Shown: piece by piece, positions 22,998-35,349 of the stretch | Layout: every line of letters begins with the position of its first letter | How positions within the stretch are numbered: position 1 is the stretch's first letter | DNA from: Isoetes taiwanensis | Lineage: Eukaryota; Streptophyta; Lycopodiopsida; Isoetales; Isoetaceae | Direction of reading: 5' to 3' | NCBI GenBank assembly: GCA_021234155.1 | Contig: JAJEKV010000210.1 | Span: forward strand, 903,501-967,500 | DNA: 64,000 bases | The notes under the pieces: generated by a model | Told to the model about the DNA's origin: nothing | Databases searched by the model: none | What the model saw: the letters and a program-made list of their open reading frames with translations, nothing else | Made by a program: the position numbers and the translations under genes

Positions 22998-24685
22998 ATG
23001 CTGCTTCGACGGAAGCAATGTCGATGGAGAGCTATTCATGTTGCTACTTTACCGGGTACGCTAGTTTGTCATATTTTTTCAGCAGTTTCTCTAAATAAAC
23101 CTTGCATCTTCATTCTCAGCTACAGATCACGGTCACATTGTGTTGCCTGAATGCTTAACAACCATAAATGACTATAGAGTTTACGACCCTTGCAAGTATG
23201 TCAATGCATTAGACAGACAAGGAAATCTGAAAGATGCGTTGGATCGTCTCCAGCAGCAAGGATGTAATAAGGACGTTTCTAACCATGCTTGTATTTTACA
23301 GCTCTGTGTTAATTCACGGGCTTTGTCAGAAGGCAAGCAGGTTCATGCTCACGTTTTGAGAAATGGGCTAGGCAATAATGTCTTCTTGGCAAATTTATTG
23401 GTTACCTTATATGGGAAGTGTTCCAGTGTACTAGATGCAAGATTAGTATTCAACAGTATGATACAAAGGTGTATAGTCTCATGGAACACTATGATTTCCG
23501 CTTATATGCAACAAGAGCTGCACGCCCAAGCTCTCATCCTTTTTCATGAAATGCAGCTGGAGGAAGTGAATCTCAACAGGATTAGTTTTGTCATGGTTCT
23601 TGGAGCATGTTCAAGTTTTGTTGACTTAGCAGAAGGCAGATTGATTCATGGAGCAATTGTTGGTAGTGAATTTGAGTCCGACACTGTGGTGGGAACTGCA
23701 ATTGTTAAAATGTATGGAAGCACAGGAAACCTAGAAGAAGCAGAGAATAATTTTCACAAGATGCAGCGCTTAGATATAGTATCATGGAATGTTATGATTG
23801 CAACGTATATTCAGCATGGTTTGGATCGTCAAGCTCTACTACTTTTTCAAAAACTGCATTTGGCAGGAGTTATGCCCTTTAGTAGCCCTTTTAGAAGGGA
23901 AATTGCTGCATGCTTACATCGTTAATAACAGAATAGAATCAGATGTTTGTCTGGAGACAGCACTTATAGACATGTATAGCAAGTGTGGTGATTTAGAAAA
24001 TGCATGTACGGTTTTTTATCAAATGCATAAGAAGAATATTGTCACATGGACTGTCATGATTGCAGCATATAGCTATCATGGATATGGGGAAAATGCGCTA
24101 GAATTGTTCCATCAGATGAGACAGAGTAACCTGAAGCCTGATAGGGTAACTTTTGTTTGTCTTCTTGACGCTTGTTCCAATCTGGCTGCATTAGAGGAGG
24201 GTAGTTTGGTTCATCATTACATCACTCATAGTGGCCTTCAATCAGATATTGTCATTGGAAATGCAATTATCAACATGTATGCTAAATGTGGCAGCTTGAA
24301 GGATGCCCAAAAGATGTTTGATAGAATGTGTGCACGAAATCTGGTGTCTTGGACGGCCATGATAGCAGCATATGCACAACATGGCCATGGTGAGGATGCA
24401 CTTCATTACTTCCAATTAATGCAACAGGAAGGTATAAAACCAGACAGCATTACATTTATCAATCTTCTTTCTGCATGCAGCCATGCAGGCTTGCTAAATG
24501 ACAGCTGCCAGCAATTTCTTGCTATGAGTGGAGATTATGGAATTATCCCAACATCCCAACACTATCAGTGTCTGATTGACATGCTTGGGCGAGCTGGATG
24601 GCTTGAAGAAATGGAGGATTTATTCCACAAGATGACGTTTGGGTCTGACCTGGTGTCATTGATGACCTTTGTTGGGGCTAGATAA
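22998..24685 (+). pseudogene. PLS-type pentatricopeptide repeat (PPR) protein gene, broken by a small deletion
   Basis: A plausible start is the ATG at 22998: a 58-bp exon encodes MLLRRKQCRWRAIHVATLP, an Arg-rich presequence. A 64-bp T-rich intron (23056-23119) joins in phase to the main exon at 23120. The protein then runs through about a dozen PPR motifs, for example RCIVSWNTMISAYMQQE, NIVTWTVMIAAYSYHGYGEN and NLVSWTAMIAAYAQHGHGED. Such proteins act in mitochondria or plastids on RNA editing or processing. At about 23878 the frame changes between GVMP and LVALLEG. Alignment with the preceding repeat indicates loss of about 14 residues, i.e. a deletion of roughly 41-43 bp. The C-terminus stops after SLMTFVGAR at 24685, before any complete E or DYW domain. 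Both defects point to a pseudogene, though the two halves are otherwise well kept. Confidence 0.8.
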
Positions 24686-25870
24686 GAATATGTGGAAGGA
24701 TACATGGACATAATTGACTTGAATGGCCCATTATGTATCTTTCCCTCTCGCAGTTTGACATTGTCCAGCTTGTGCAGCATCATGCTCTAGTGCCTGCCGT
24801 ATCCATCCAAGGTATAAGATCATCTCTGTTATTTCGTTTGTATTTTTCTTCCTAACAATGATTTAGTCTTTGCTTTTGTGAAAAGGACAACATACCTGTT
24901 CCCTACCTGCATATTCGCGAAAGGAGACTATAAGATGGCGATATGACCTGAACATGTTAGTCATTTTCCAAGTAATTTCTTGAAGACCTACTAACATCTC
25001 TTTCTTTAGTTCAAAATGATTATGATGCCAGTTGAAACGACGTGTATTTGCACATAAAATATTTCTGTTTTCTGTATCTCAATTTGGACACTTCTCCTGG
25101 ATTTGATATTGGTGATGCTTGCAGGTGTCCCTATAGAATTTTTGGAGCATGATATGGCAAGATTGTGTGCTCTTATTTATTCCTATTGGAAAAGAGTTCA
25201 AACAATTGTGGATTTGTTCTGTCATGGTTTCAACACAGAAATTGCACACCCTTTGGATTACATGTTTCAATATTATGGATATTACGGCACAATACGCCCA
25301 TCATGGTATGCCTTTTCTTTACACATTTATTTAGTTTAATCTCTTAGAGGATGTTAAGATCTATCCAGTGGTGAAGTGTCAAAGTCTTAGTAGAAAGTAT
25401 GATGATAGATCTATGTGATCATCAAGTAAATGCAAGAAAGCAAGCAATTCACGGAAAGAAGATTGTGAGGTCAAAATTTAGTGGCGAGGGTTGCAAAAAT
25501 ATTCGTTTCAATTGTTCTGTTAACTTGTGCGGAAGAAGCAACTTTTATTCTCTATAACTTAGCGAAGTTATCAAAATTTCTTAGTTTTCCTCTAAAGCAA
25601 AAAATACTCATTAAGGTTTCCTCTAAAGAAGAAGACATATTCAGTGGTTCAATTCGATTCAATTCTGAAGAAGAGGTTACTTCAAGTGCTTGAGAAAGAA
25701 CGAAGAATGTCAGTGGCGATGAGATAGTCGGCCGCTGTTGCGGCAACAGAGGAAAAGAGTAAGGGGCCAGGCCTCAGCGAGAAAATCGGGGGCCCAAGGT
25801 CCCCGTCGGGTGTTGCAGCACTCAGTTATGCTTAGGAAAAGGAAAAAAAGAAGCAAGCAGTTCGTTCAGT
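24686..25870. other. spacer downstream of the PPR gene
   Basis: No continuation of the PPR C-terminal domains was recognised. Short open frames at 25079-25340 carry no motifs. Confidence 0.4.
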
Positions 25871-25876
25871 TCTATT

Positions 25877-26880
25877 TTGGAGCCTATAGCCATAGATTCC
25901 GGTGCTGATGGTAAGCAAGAGGGGATGTTGAAAAATTGGGGAAACATTGATTCCATTGCGGGCAGTTATGAAGCTAAAAGATCTAATCCATGTAAACAGG
26001 GTAATACTATAGAAAGAATTATAAGGCCCAGGTTTTCCGAATGGATTAAGAAAGGAATTTCAAATAAATCCCATAGCACCAGAGTAGAAGAGGCCCTAAA
26101 TTCTCTTTCAATCTAGAACAACTTCTTCAATGAGCAGGTTTTAAGGCAGAATAGGGCAACCTCAAAGTAACAGAGATCATCATGAACATGGAAAACTTAA
26201 ATTCTAAGGCAGTGGTGGGGTTTTTTACTGAGGCTTTTTGGATTACATGAGGTTACAAGCTTGGCTTACCGGGCATCTCGACGCTCTGACGGTGCCACAA
26301 TTTTAGAGCATCAAAGCTATTGGGGGAAATTTTTTTCTAATACTATTTGATAATGAGAAAGCTTTGGAGAAGATAGTTTCTAGAGGAGTCGATCGTTTCG
26401 CGGGGGAATTTGTGTTATACCAATACTATACTCTAGTTTTTACCCCAGATAAATTGTCCAATGTTAAACTTCCCTGTTGGTTTGAGGTAGAACAGCTTCC
26501 ACCAGATATGCTAGACCCGAAATTTTTTAATTCCATAGCAAAGGACCTGGGGACATATATAACTCATTCTATAGCAAAGGGGACAAGGATTTGTGTGGGC
26601 ATTCCAGCAGCGGAGGGCATTACTCCTTGTTCAAGTTAAGACTCATAAATGGATGGGAGGTTACGAGGATGTTCCCCACAATTAAAATTAAAGATTTGTG
26701 AAAGATTGCTTCGTGTTTAGGAGAGAAGCACAAGGCAATGTTAAAGTGGCAGATGAAAAGGCAAGATGAAAAGGCAACATTGCCAAATGAGGGAAAAAAT
26801 GGGATGGATCATCTAAACTTAGGGGAAATGGAATGTGAAGATATTTCACCTTCTAAAGTTAATCTATAACTCAAGAAGGA
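25877..26880 (+). mobile_element. LINE ORF1 (DUF4283-like) relic
   Basis: The frame 26364-26639 reads EKIVSRGVDRFAGEFVLYQY, then LSNVKLPCWFEVEQLPPDML, then FFNSIAKDLGTYITHS. This layout (…W.K….P…W…..L..IA..LG..I) is that of the N-terminal domain of plant LINE ORF1 proteins (DUF4283). Upstream, 25877-26116 is an open frame with no recognised domain that may be part of the same relic. Stops and frame changes are frequent, and the endonuclease-RT ORF2 is absent. It is a truncated, inactive copy. Confidence 0.5.
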
Positions 26881-27920
26881 ACATCAATAATTCTGTCGAC
26901 GACCCGCCTTCTGACATCACAGATTGATAGCACCAACAAAGTGGACTAGCTACAGTACCGTTGCGACAAGATTGAAGACCAGCGAACAAGTTTCGGACAT
27001 CTGAGCCAAGCCCTGCGACCATTTCACACAATTGGAAACTCTATTTGAAAATCCGGATCCTTTATTAGAAATCCTTGCCTTCCTCTTAGAACCTTTATTC
27101 TGATAAATCTTGGTGAGTAATGATTGCTTGGAGAAGCCTTCCATCCTTTGAGAACTCCCAAGTAATTCTGTATAAGCCTATTCATAAGCCAAATCTTTAC
27201 TTAAATTCGTATTTTGCTAGAGATGGACTTCTCTAATGGTTAAATTGTTTTCTCTTAAAGTCTTTCCTATTCCAAAATTCAGTCTTTCTCGAAGATTCTT
27301 CCTATTCCAAAATTCAGTCTTTCTTGGAGATTCTCTTGCTCAGGATAGCCCAGTTGGGTGGTGAGCTTTGCCCTTAAGGGGTGGATTTACCTTTGTTTGT
27401 TCTATTTCCTGATGATTGTTTTGCAGATAAAGCCTGGAGTTTACCGGTTCGTATCTTACCGGTTCGTATCACAATATGTAGGCCAATCCAATATGTAGTC
27501 AATCTCCAAATATAGGTTAATCCAAAGTATGCTGCTTGGGTGACATTTTACACCCAGAAGATGGTACCTCATTGTTTCCAGTTTGGCTACCCTACCAAGT
27601 TGTAGCCCTCGCATTCCCTTCTGAACCAGATATTAGGTGATGATCGGACAGGCTATCAAACAGTCTATGGCATCATTTGTAGAGGTAAGGCATTGCCTAT
27701 CTCGAAGCAAGGTGATGAAACCTTTTTGAGGTTAATTTCGTGCTTGCTATTTTAATGGATGGATATATAGAAGATGAGGACATAGAGGAAGAGAAAGGAA
27801 AGTTTCCCATATCCTAACCTCAGGAGGAGGACGAACGTGTGGGCAAGGAAGATCTTGAATAATGGAAGCGATAGCTGAGGAATTGCATGTCCATCGAAGC
27901 CAGGCATACAGACAGACCGT
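26881..27920. other. spacer and unrecognised coding relic
   Basis: Direct repeats of 'cctattccaaaattcagtct' occur near 27270 and 27300. From about 27540 a protein-like but stop-ridden frame appears and is interrupted by the fold-back element at 27921. Family not recognised. Confidence 0.3.
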
Positions 27921-28325
27921 TGTATTTAGAGTCCGAGATGTGGTATTTTCGGACTTTTTTGTGGTATTTTCGGCCACCCGTTATCAGCCACTGTACACTT
28001 CACAGTTTCAAGCCCAGAATCAACTGTTTTGGGGCATTTTTGGATCAATCCGGCTCTATGTGGGGTCAAATCGCTTCCTCTCTTCATCAAACTAACGTTA
28101 AAGAGGCAGACAAAGTGATTAGAAGGGCTTTTGAAGTAGTTCAAGCAGTCCACGGAGCTACGAGAACGATCTGACCAAAGATCTCAGCTCCGCCGTGCAG
28201 TTTCGCGCTTGGTTTTTGGCCAGAAATACCACTTTTTGGCCGGAAATACTATCTGGCTGATAACGGATGTCTAGAAATACCACCAAAAAAGTCCGGAAAT
28301 ACCACATCCCGGACTCTAAATACGG
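27921..28325. mobile_element. fold-back element with arms of about 72 bp
   Basis: The left arm (27921-27992) reads GTATTTAGAGTCCGAGATGT and then 'tggtattttcggactttttt'. The right arm (28251-28324) is its reverse complement with few mismatches, ending 'cccggactctaaatac'. Additional short copies of the 'ggccggaaatac' phrase lie just inside the right arm. The core of about 260 bp is non-coding. A protein-like frame is found on both sides (27862-27920 and 28340-28542), suggesting insertion into a coding relic. No certain TSD. Confidence 0.65.
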
Positions 28326-28339
28326 ACGTCCCATACGGA

Positions 28340-28980
28340 CTATTAGGTTTAGACAACTTGCCGACCACCTATGTCAACGGGCCAGAATCATGTGGATGTA
28401 TCATGTCATTGAAAATCTTCGAAGGTGGATCAAGATGGATGTCTTGTATGACTTAGCCGAATATGATATGGATGATTTCCTCGATATCTCTGCTCCTGAG
28501 CTGCCATCACTGGTTCAACAACAAGTATTATGTTGCATGTAGGAGAAGTTGGATCTGATAAATACCCTCCTTGAATTGCAAAACTTCCTGCTACAAGGGC
28601 CTAACCATCGGAGGAAGTGTTCAGTGCCATGGGTCCCCATGTTTCAAACATCAATAACATTGATATTTCTATGGAACTGGATGAAGACGGAGAGGCCCTA
28701 ACAGAGAACAAGGACCATCAACGAGAGGAAGCCCAAGAAGTTGAGGAACAAGAGTTAGCATAAGATCTCAACAAGGAGGTCTTTACCGTGGGTGGAAGCG
28801 TTGGGTAACCATCTTACATGCTTTTTCCTCTCCGCCTTTACGGAAGACCAAGTATTATTTATTGCCAAAGAAGTAGAGGCATCCTGGTGTGCACTTCGAG
28901 CTCTATCGGCAGCGGCAGGCCATAAGAAAATCCACAACCAAACGCTTACCATTGTTTTGGTCTGCCAAGATCTTGCTGGC
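28340..28980 (+). pseudogene. unrecognised coding relic downstream of the fold-back element
   Basis: A frame ending at 28542 reads RARIMWMYHVIENLRRWIKM and LYDLAEYDMDDFLDISAPEL. Further stop-broken frames continue to about 28980 (FTEDQVLFIAKEVEASW). The composition looks like real protein, rich in Leu, Asp and Trp. I recognise no domain; it may be transposon-derived. Confidence 0.25.
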
Positions 28981-29322
28981 TACCCTAGGTGAGGATTTGG
29001 CTGCATCAATGAGTATGAAGCCTGCTAAGCCCCAGTGCACATTTTAGCCTGCATCAATGAGTTGTAGTAGTTCCCTTAGCTATCTCTTTCATGCTCGACA
29101 TTGCCTCGGCAGCTGCAGTTAGTGTCAACCTTGGAGTTACTCTTCTTTGGCTTCGGAAGCGACCTGCCATGCCTCCACCCCAGCATAATGAGGCAGGATC
29201 GCGGGGCAGGATCGAGCTCGCGAGATAGCCCTTTTTGTTGTTATAATTTTGGGATATTTATGATCAGACCCTTATATGTAGCCATAATTAGCCCATAATT
29301 TGTCTACAATTTTTTTGTATAC

Positions 29323-29745
29323 ACACATGGAGTGTTTGGGATCTTCGCCCAATGGTCCTTTTTTTATAGAGAAATTGGATCCCATGTTTTTCTTAGAAGA
29401 ATGAGCGCTAAGTCCATTAAATTGATTCGTGGAGGGCCGTACTCATCTACATTTCGTATAAGCACATGGAGTGCTGGGGTCCTTGGCCGATGGCCCATTA
29501 TGTGTAGAGAAATCGAAACCCATGTTTTTCTTATGAGAATGCGTGCTAAGTCCTTCAAATTGATTGGTGGAGGGCCGACTCGTCTGCATTTTTGTATAAG
29601 CACATGGAGTGTTTGGGATCTTTGGTCGATAGCCCTTTATGTGTAGAGAAATTGGACCCCATGTTTTTCTTAGAAGAATGAGTGTCAAATCCCCATATGT
29701 GTAGAGAAATAGGACCCCATGTCTATTCTTAGAATAATGAATCAA
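29323..29745. repeat. tandem repeat, period about 138 bp, three units
   Basis: Units begin at about 29324, 29463 and 29601 with 'cacatggagtg.ttgggatc', each followed by 'tagagaaattgga.cccatg' and 'tttttctta.aagaatg'. A partial fourth unit, lacking the first part, starts near 29695. The arrangement is a short satellite-like array. The units are partly open on both strands, which is a by-product of the repeats. Confidence 0.85.
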
Positions 29746-29759
29746 TGGTAGCATTTGGC

Positions 29760-30930
29760 CGAGGCACTAGAGACAACGAGATTGAGGATGAGAAAATTTG
29801 TGGCGAATAGTGTTAGTCGTGAAATCTTTTCCTTCTAGATTCTTTTTTTTTCAAAATGCCGGTGGTGGTTGGTATGATTATTAATTATTATTGTTATTGG
29901 CCAATTGAAAATAGCTAACCTAAATTTTTTGCATTGTTGCATGTAATTACATGCATCCAATGAGTATTGACAAGGAAAATGTATAAAAAATTTAATAGAA
30001 ATATATATACTAAGAAATAATTTTCTTTTTAAATGTTGTCATAAAGTTTGCACATTGTGGTATTGTGGGAGGGTAAACCCGAGGGTTTGGAGTAAGATTT
30101 CAACGTGGTATGGTATACCTAGGCATATAAATACAAGTTTTGAGCAGCTTGATGCTAAAATTTGAGCAGCTTATTTTCATGAGTATTCTGTGCCCAAAGA
30201 ACGGATCAATTTTTGCTGATCCAAGAGCAAGCAATCGGCCGGGAAGGGTGTTAAATTACTTCTCAGTAGATAAAATACTTTCTGTTTAGTTTTCCTGGCC
30301 TAATATAATGTTTCAAATGCTAAACCCTATAAAAACGCAAAAAATACACGTATTTTTCTCTAACTTTTCCGGCCAACGTTCCGGCAACAAAAACAGGCGA
30401 CTTTTTTGAGCCATTTTTGCCCCGTTAGGATTTCCTTCTCCATTACCCATATCTCAACAGAGTTCTCGCCAGATTTAGGTGGACAGATGTAACAGTAGGC
30501 CATTAACATCCATAAAATCTGAACTGCAAGACGATTCATGGCAGGAATCAAAAAATATATGCCTGCACACTCTAATTTGTTTCTCACACTAATTCTGTGA
30601 TAAACTGTGATAAACAATGTCTATGTCAAGAGTTTCTATGTCTAAGTATGCCTAAGTTTTTGGAATTTCTCTCTCAAATCAAAGTTCTTGTCATAATGTA
30701 TCAGATCTCTATGAGAATTTCTATGCAATGAAATATCATGTCTTTTTTCCGGTAAGAAATTCTGGCAGCGTTTTTTTTACGTTTTTCATTCTAACCCAGA
30801 AAGAAAACGTTTTTTCCACGTTTTCAAAAGGCTAAAATAAAAACCATGAAAACGTTTTTTGTGACCTAGGATAATACCATGCCTGTGACAGGGGGGCCAC
30901 AGGGGGGCCGGATAATAAACTTGATCCAAT
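29760..30930. other. AT-rich spacer upstream of ADH copy 1
   Basis: No gene recognised. Between 30770 and 30860 'aaaacgttttt'-type phrases recur, giving several short self-complementary stretches. Two 'caggggggcc' phrases lie at about 30888 and 30900. Confidence 0.4.
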
Positions 30931-31011
30931 AATTCTTATAAGTTCATTTGAATCCTCAAATTTTTAACATTTTGATCTGTAAATCTCCATTTTAGAGTCT
31001 CCATCTTTAAC

Positions 31012-32870
<1,859 letters not shown>

Positions 32871-33292
32871 AGATTTTCAGATAGAAAATTTTAACATCCA
32901 CGGATGGGACAACATATGCTAGCTACTTTCCCTTTCTAAATCAAGGGAGAATAAGGCGTTGGATTCCAATATACTAAACTCTTTCCTTCCCATATATTAT
33001 ATTAGCAATCATGAGAAATTTGTGTTCTAGGGGCACGACTCTCATGATAGCCTTCATAGCACTTATAGTGAAAAGTGAAATAGGCCACCTAGGTATGACG
33101 AAAAGAAATACTATGTGAGCAGAGTAAATATGCATATTCTTGCATGCAAGCCAGGTTATATTTGAGGTGTATGTTTGGATTTATAGACAATGTCTACATA
33201 TAGTCTTATGTCTAATCTCGACCTTTAAATCTCAAGATAGTCTTGGTTAAAATGATATAGATAATGTTTGCAAATAGTTTTATAGACATGGC

Positions 33293-33744
33293 TAGGGCTC
33301 ACCGTGTCCACTTTTGCCCTGCACACGATCTTCTCATCAAACAGATTCGTGTTTTTCGAGACTTCGACTATCATGTGCTTGTTTGACTCACGATCTTCTC
33401 ATCAAACAGATTCGTGTTTTGGTAGGTGCAAATTTGACTTCGAGACTTCGACTATCATGTGCTTGTTTGACTTATACTATTCAACGTATGATTTTTCTTT
33501 TGCACTATAATAGCCTATAGGCTGTCATTTTATAATTGGAAGGATACAGAGAAGGTTCACATGGCCCCTGCCCCAAGGATGATAAGCATAATTTTTTTCA
33601 ACCCAGCATAAGTGTTTTCAACCCAACCTCTCTATCACAAGTCAAGTTATCCTATAATCTTCTTCAGTACGTTCTCTTCCACAAGATAAGTCGAATATGA
33701 ATTCTTATGGTATTAAGTATGATAAAAAATGCCAATCCTTGTCC
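33293..33744. repeat. spacer with interleaved direct repeats
   Basis: Between 33327 and 33475 two phrases each occur twice: 'gatcttctcatcaaacagat' and 'cgagacttcgactatcatgt' with its continuation 'gcttgtttgact'. Local duplication with rearrangement. No gene. Confidence 0.7.
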
Positions 33745-33749
33745 ACTTC

Positions 33750-34274
33750 TGTTATGATTCTAACCTAAAATCCAGACATCAAGGGTGAAGCCGGTCTGTG
33801 TAGAGAGACCAAGGGATCTGTGTGGCCAGGTGATCTGTGCGATCAGTCTGAGTTAAGCTTTGTGCACCCAGAGGGTGCCAAATATCAAACGTGTACACAA
33901 GAATGGTATTAGGAAGGTCAATGCCCTAATATGGTATTAGGATGGTAAATGCCCTAATACAGCCGTATGTATTGGGAGTCATGACCCCAATCATACGCTG
34001 CCTTTGTGTGTCATCTTTGGCCCAAAAGGTGAAAGCCAAAGGCAGAAGGAGGAGGTAAAAGGGGAACTAGATCTATTTAAAGAGGGGGCCTTTATGGAGG
34101 AAAAAACGTCACATTCTAGAGGACTTTTTCCTTTGGCTATGCCTTATGCTAGTTCCCAGCTCAGTGGATGATTCATTGGTTGGATCTACGGTTGAGAGGC
34201 GAGACCTTTACCTCTCCTTGCAGTCACCTAGGTTCTGTGTGGACTTAGTGAGATTTGACTTGCAATTCATAACA
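33750..34274 (+). repeat. 5' LTR of Ty3/gypsy chromovirus
   Basis: 525 bp, starting TGTTATGATTC and ending TTCATAACA, with the TG...CA ends of LTRs. It is preceded by the 5-bp target duplication ACTTC (33745-33749). By eye it differs from the 3' LTR at about 25 positions, mostly transitions. A TATA-like 'ctatttaaag' lies at about 34074. The sequence just inside (GTGGTGCTTTCACTGAGAG, from 34275) is where the tRNA primer-binding site should be. Confidence 0.95.
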
Positions 34275-34320
34275 GTGGTGCTTTCACTGAGAGCTTTTTG
34301 AGTTGGTGTACGGAGGCAAG

Positions 34321-35340
34321 ATGATGAAGCGAGCTGAGGATGTTGAGCGTAGTGCAGGCGATGGTGAAGAGCAGGGTTTGTTTGAGAATCTGGAGCGAGG
34401 TAGTTCTTCACGTACTAAAGCTAAACAGCGAAAAGTAAAGTTCGCACCGCAAGAGTCAGCCAAGGAGCTTACTAAAGAGGTTACCAAGGAGGATCGTGTA
34501 GACTCTGTGGTGGTGCAGATGCTGCAGAAGCTAACAGCTCAAGTACATACACTTGAGCGCAATATGCTTGGTGGAGCTAGGAATAATGGTAAAGGATGGC
34601 ATAAAGATGATTCCTCGCACAGTGAGGAGTCCAGAAGAACACCACCACGGAGCCCTCCAAAGGATGATTCGTCATATGGAGATGACGGTTCTAGTGATTC
34701 CAAAAGCGACCACAAGAAGAAAAAGAAGAGTAAATTGCAAATGCCTAAGGATCCAAAGGAAGTCCTTGATTTCTTTAAGGGAGAACGTGATGGAACCACA
34801 TTACTGCAATGGTTGATGAAGATGAATGACTTCTTCAAAGAACATAAGCATACAGAGCAAAAAAAGCTATATTGGGCAAAGTTCCAATTAAAAGGTGAAC
34901 CGGTGTTGTGGTGGTCCCCAGTGATGAAGGAGGAAGGTCGGAGGGACATCCTGTGAAGACATGGGAACGTATGGAAAAGCTCTTGAGAAGAGAGTTTATG
35001 CCGGATGATTATGAGGATACCTTGAAAGATCAGTGGCAGACATTGCGGCAGGGACGGGATGAGACAGTGAAAGATTTTACTAGTCGTTTCAATGAACTTT
35101 TGAGTCTCCTGCCAGGAATCTCTTCTCATGATAGGCGTATTTGTTTCATTACAGCATTGCAGAGGGAATTCTCATCCCAGATTAAGTTATTATGTCCTAA
35201 GACTTGCAGCATGCTAGGACAGCGGCATTGTCGATGGAGAATGATGCCAAAGTGAAAGCAGGATATAAGGATTTTCAAAAAAAGTGGTACAAATTAAAGG
35301 ATTCCTCAAAGGACACTTCAAAGGTGGTTGTTAGCAACAT
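34321..35340 (+). pseudogene. chromovirus gag (capsid), frameshifted, zinc knuckle lost
   Basis: From the ATG at 34321 the frame runs KRAEDVERSAGD and a Lys/Ser-rich region to FQLKGEPVLWWSP, then stops at 34956. Capsid homology continues one frame over (TWERMEKLLRREFMPDDY; FTSRFNELLSLLPGI), so a small indel near 34950 breaks gag. The product would be the structural protein of the virus-like particle. Shortly after [11 protein letters not shown] the sequence jumps directly to the RT entry region. The CCHC zinc knuckle and the aspartic protease expected between gag and RT are missing, indicating an internal deletion at about 35340-35370. Confidence 0.85.
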
Positions 35341-35349
35341 CGAGGTCTC

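Noticed and set aside
27408-27430. Second CTGATGA occurrence as hammerhead core
   Set aside because: No GAAA strand and no supporting helices nearby.
29324-29745. CRISPR-like array
   Set aside because: Units are about 138 bp, contiguous and diverged, without spacers; this is a eukaryotic tandem repeat.
34539-35129. 196-codon antisense open frame
   Set aside because: It is a shadow of the chromovirus gag on the other strand; Ser/Phe/Leu-rich with no motif, while the sense strand shows clear capsid sequence.
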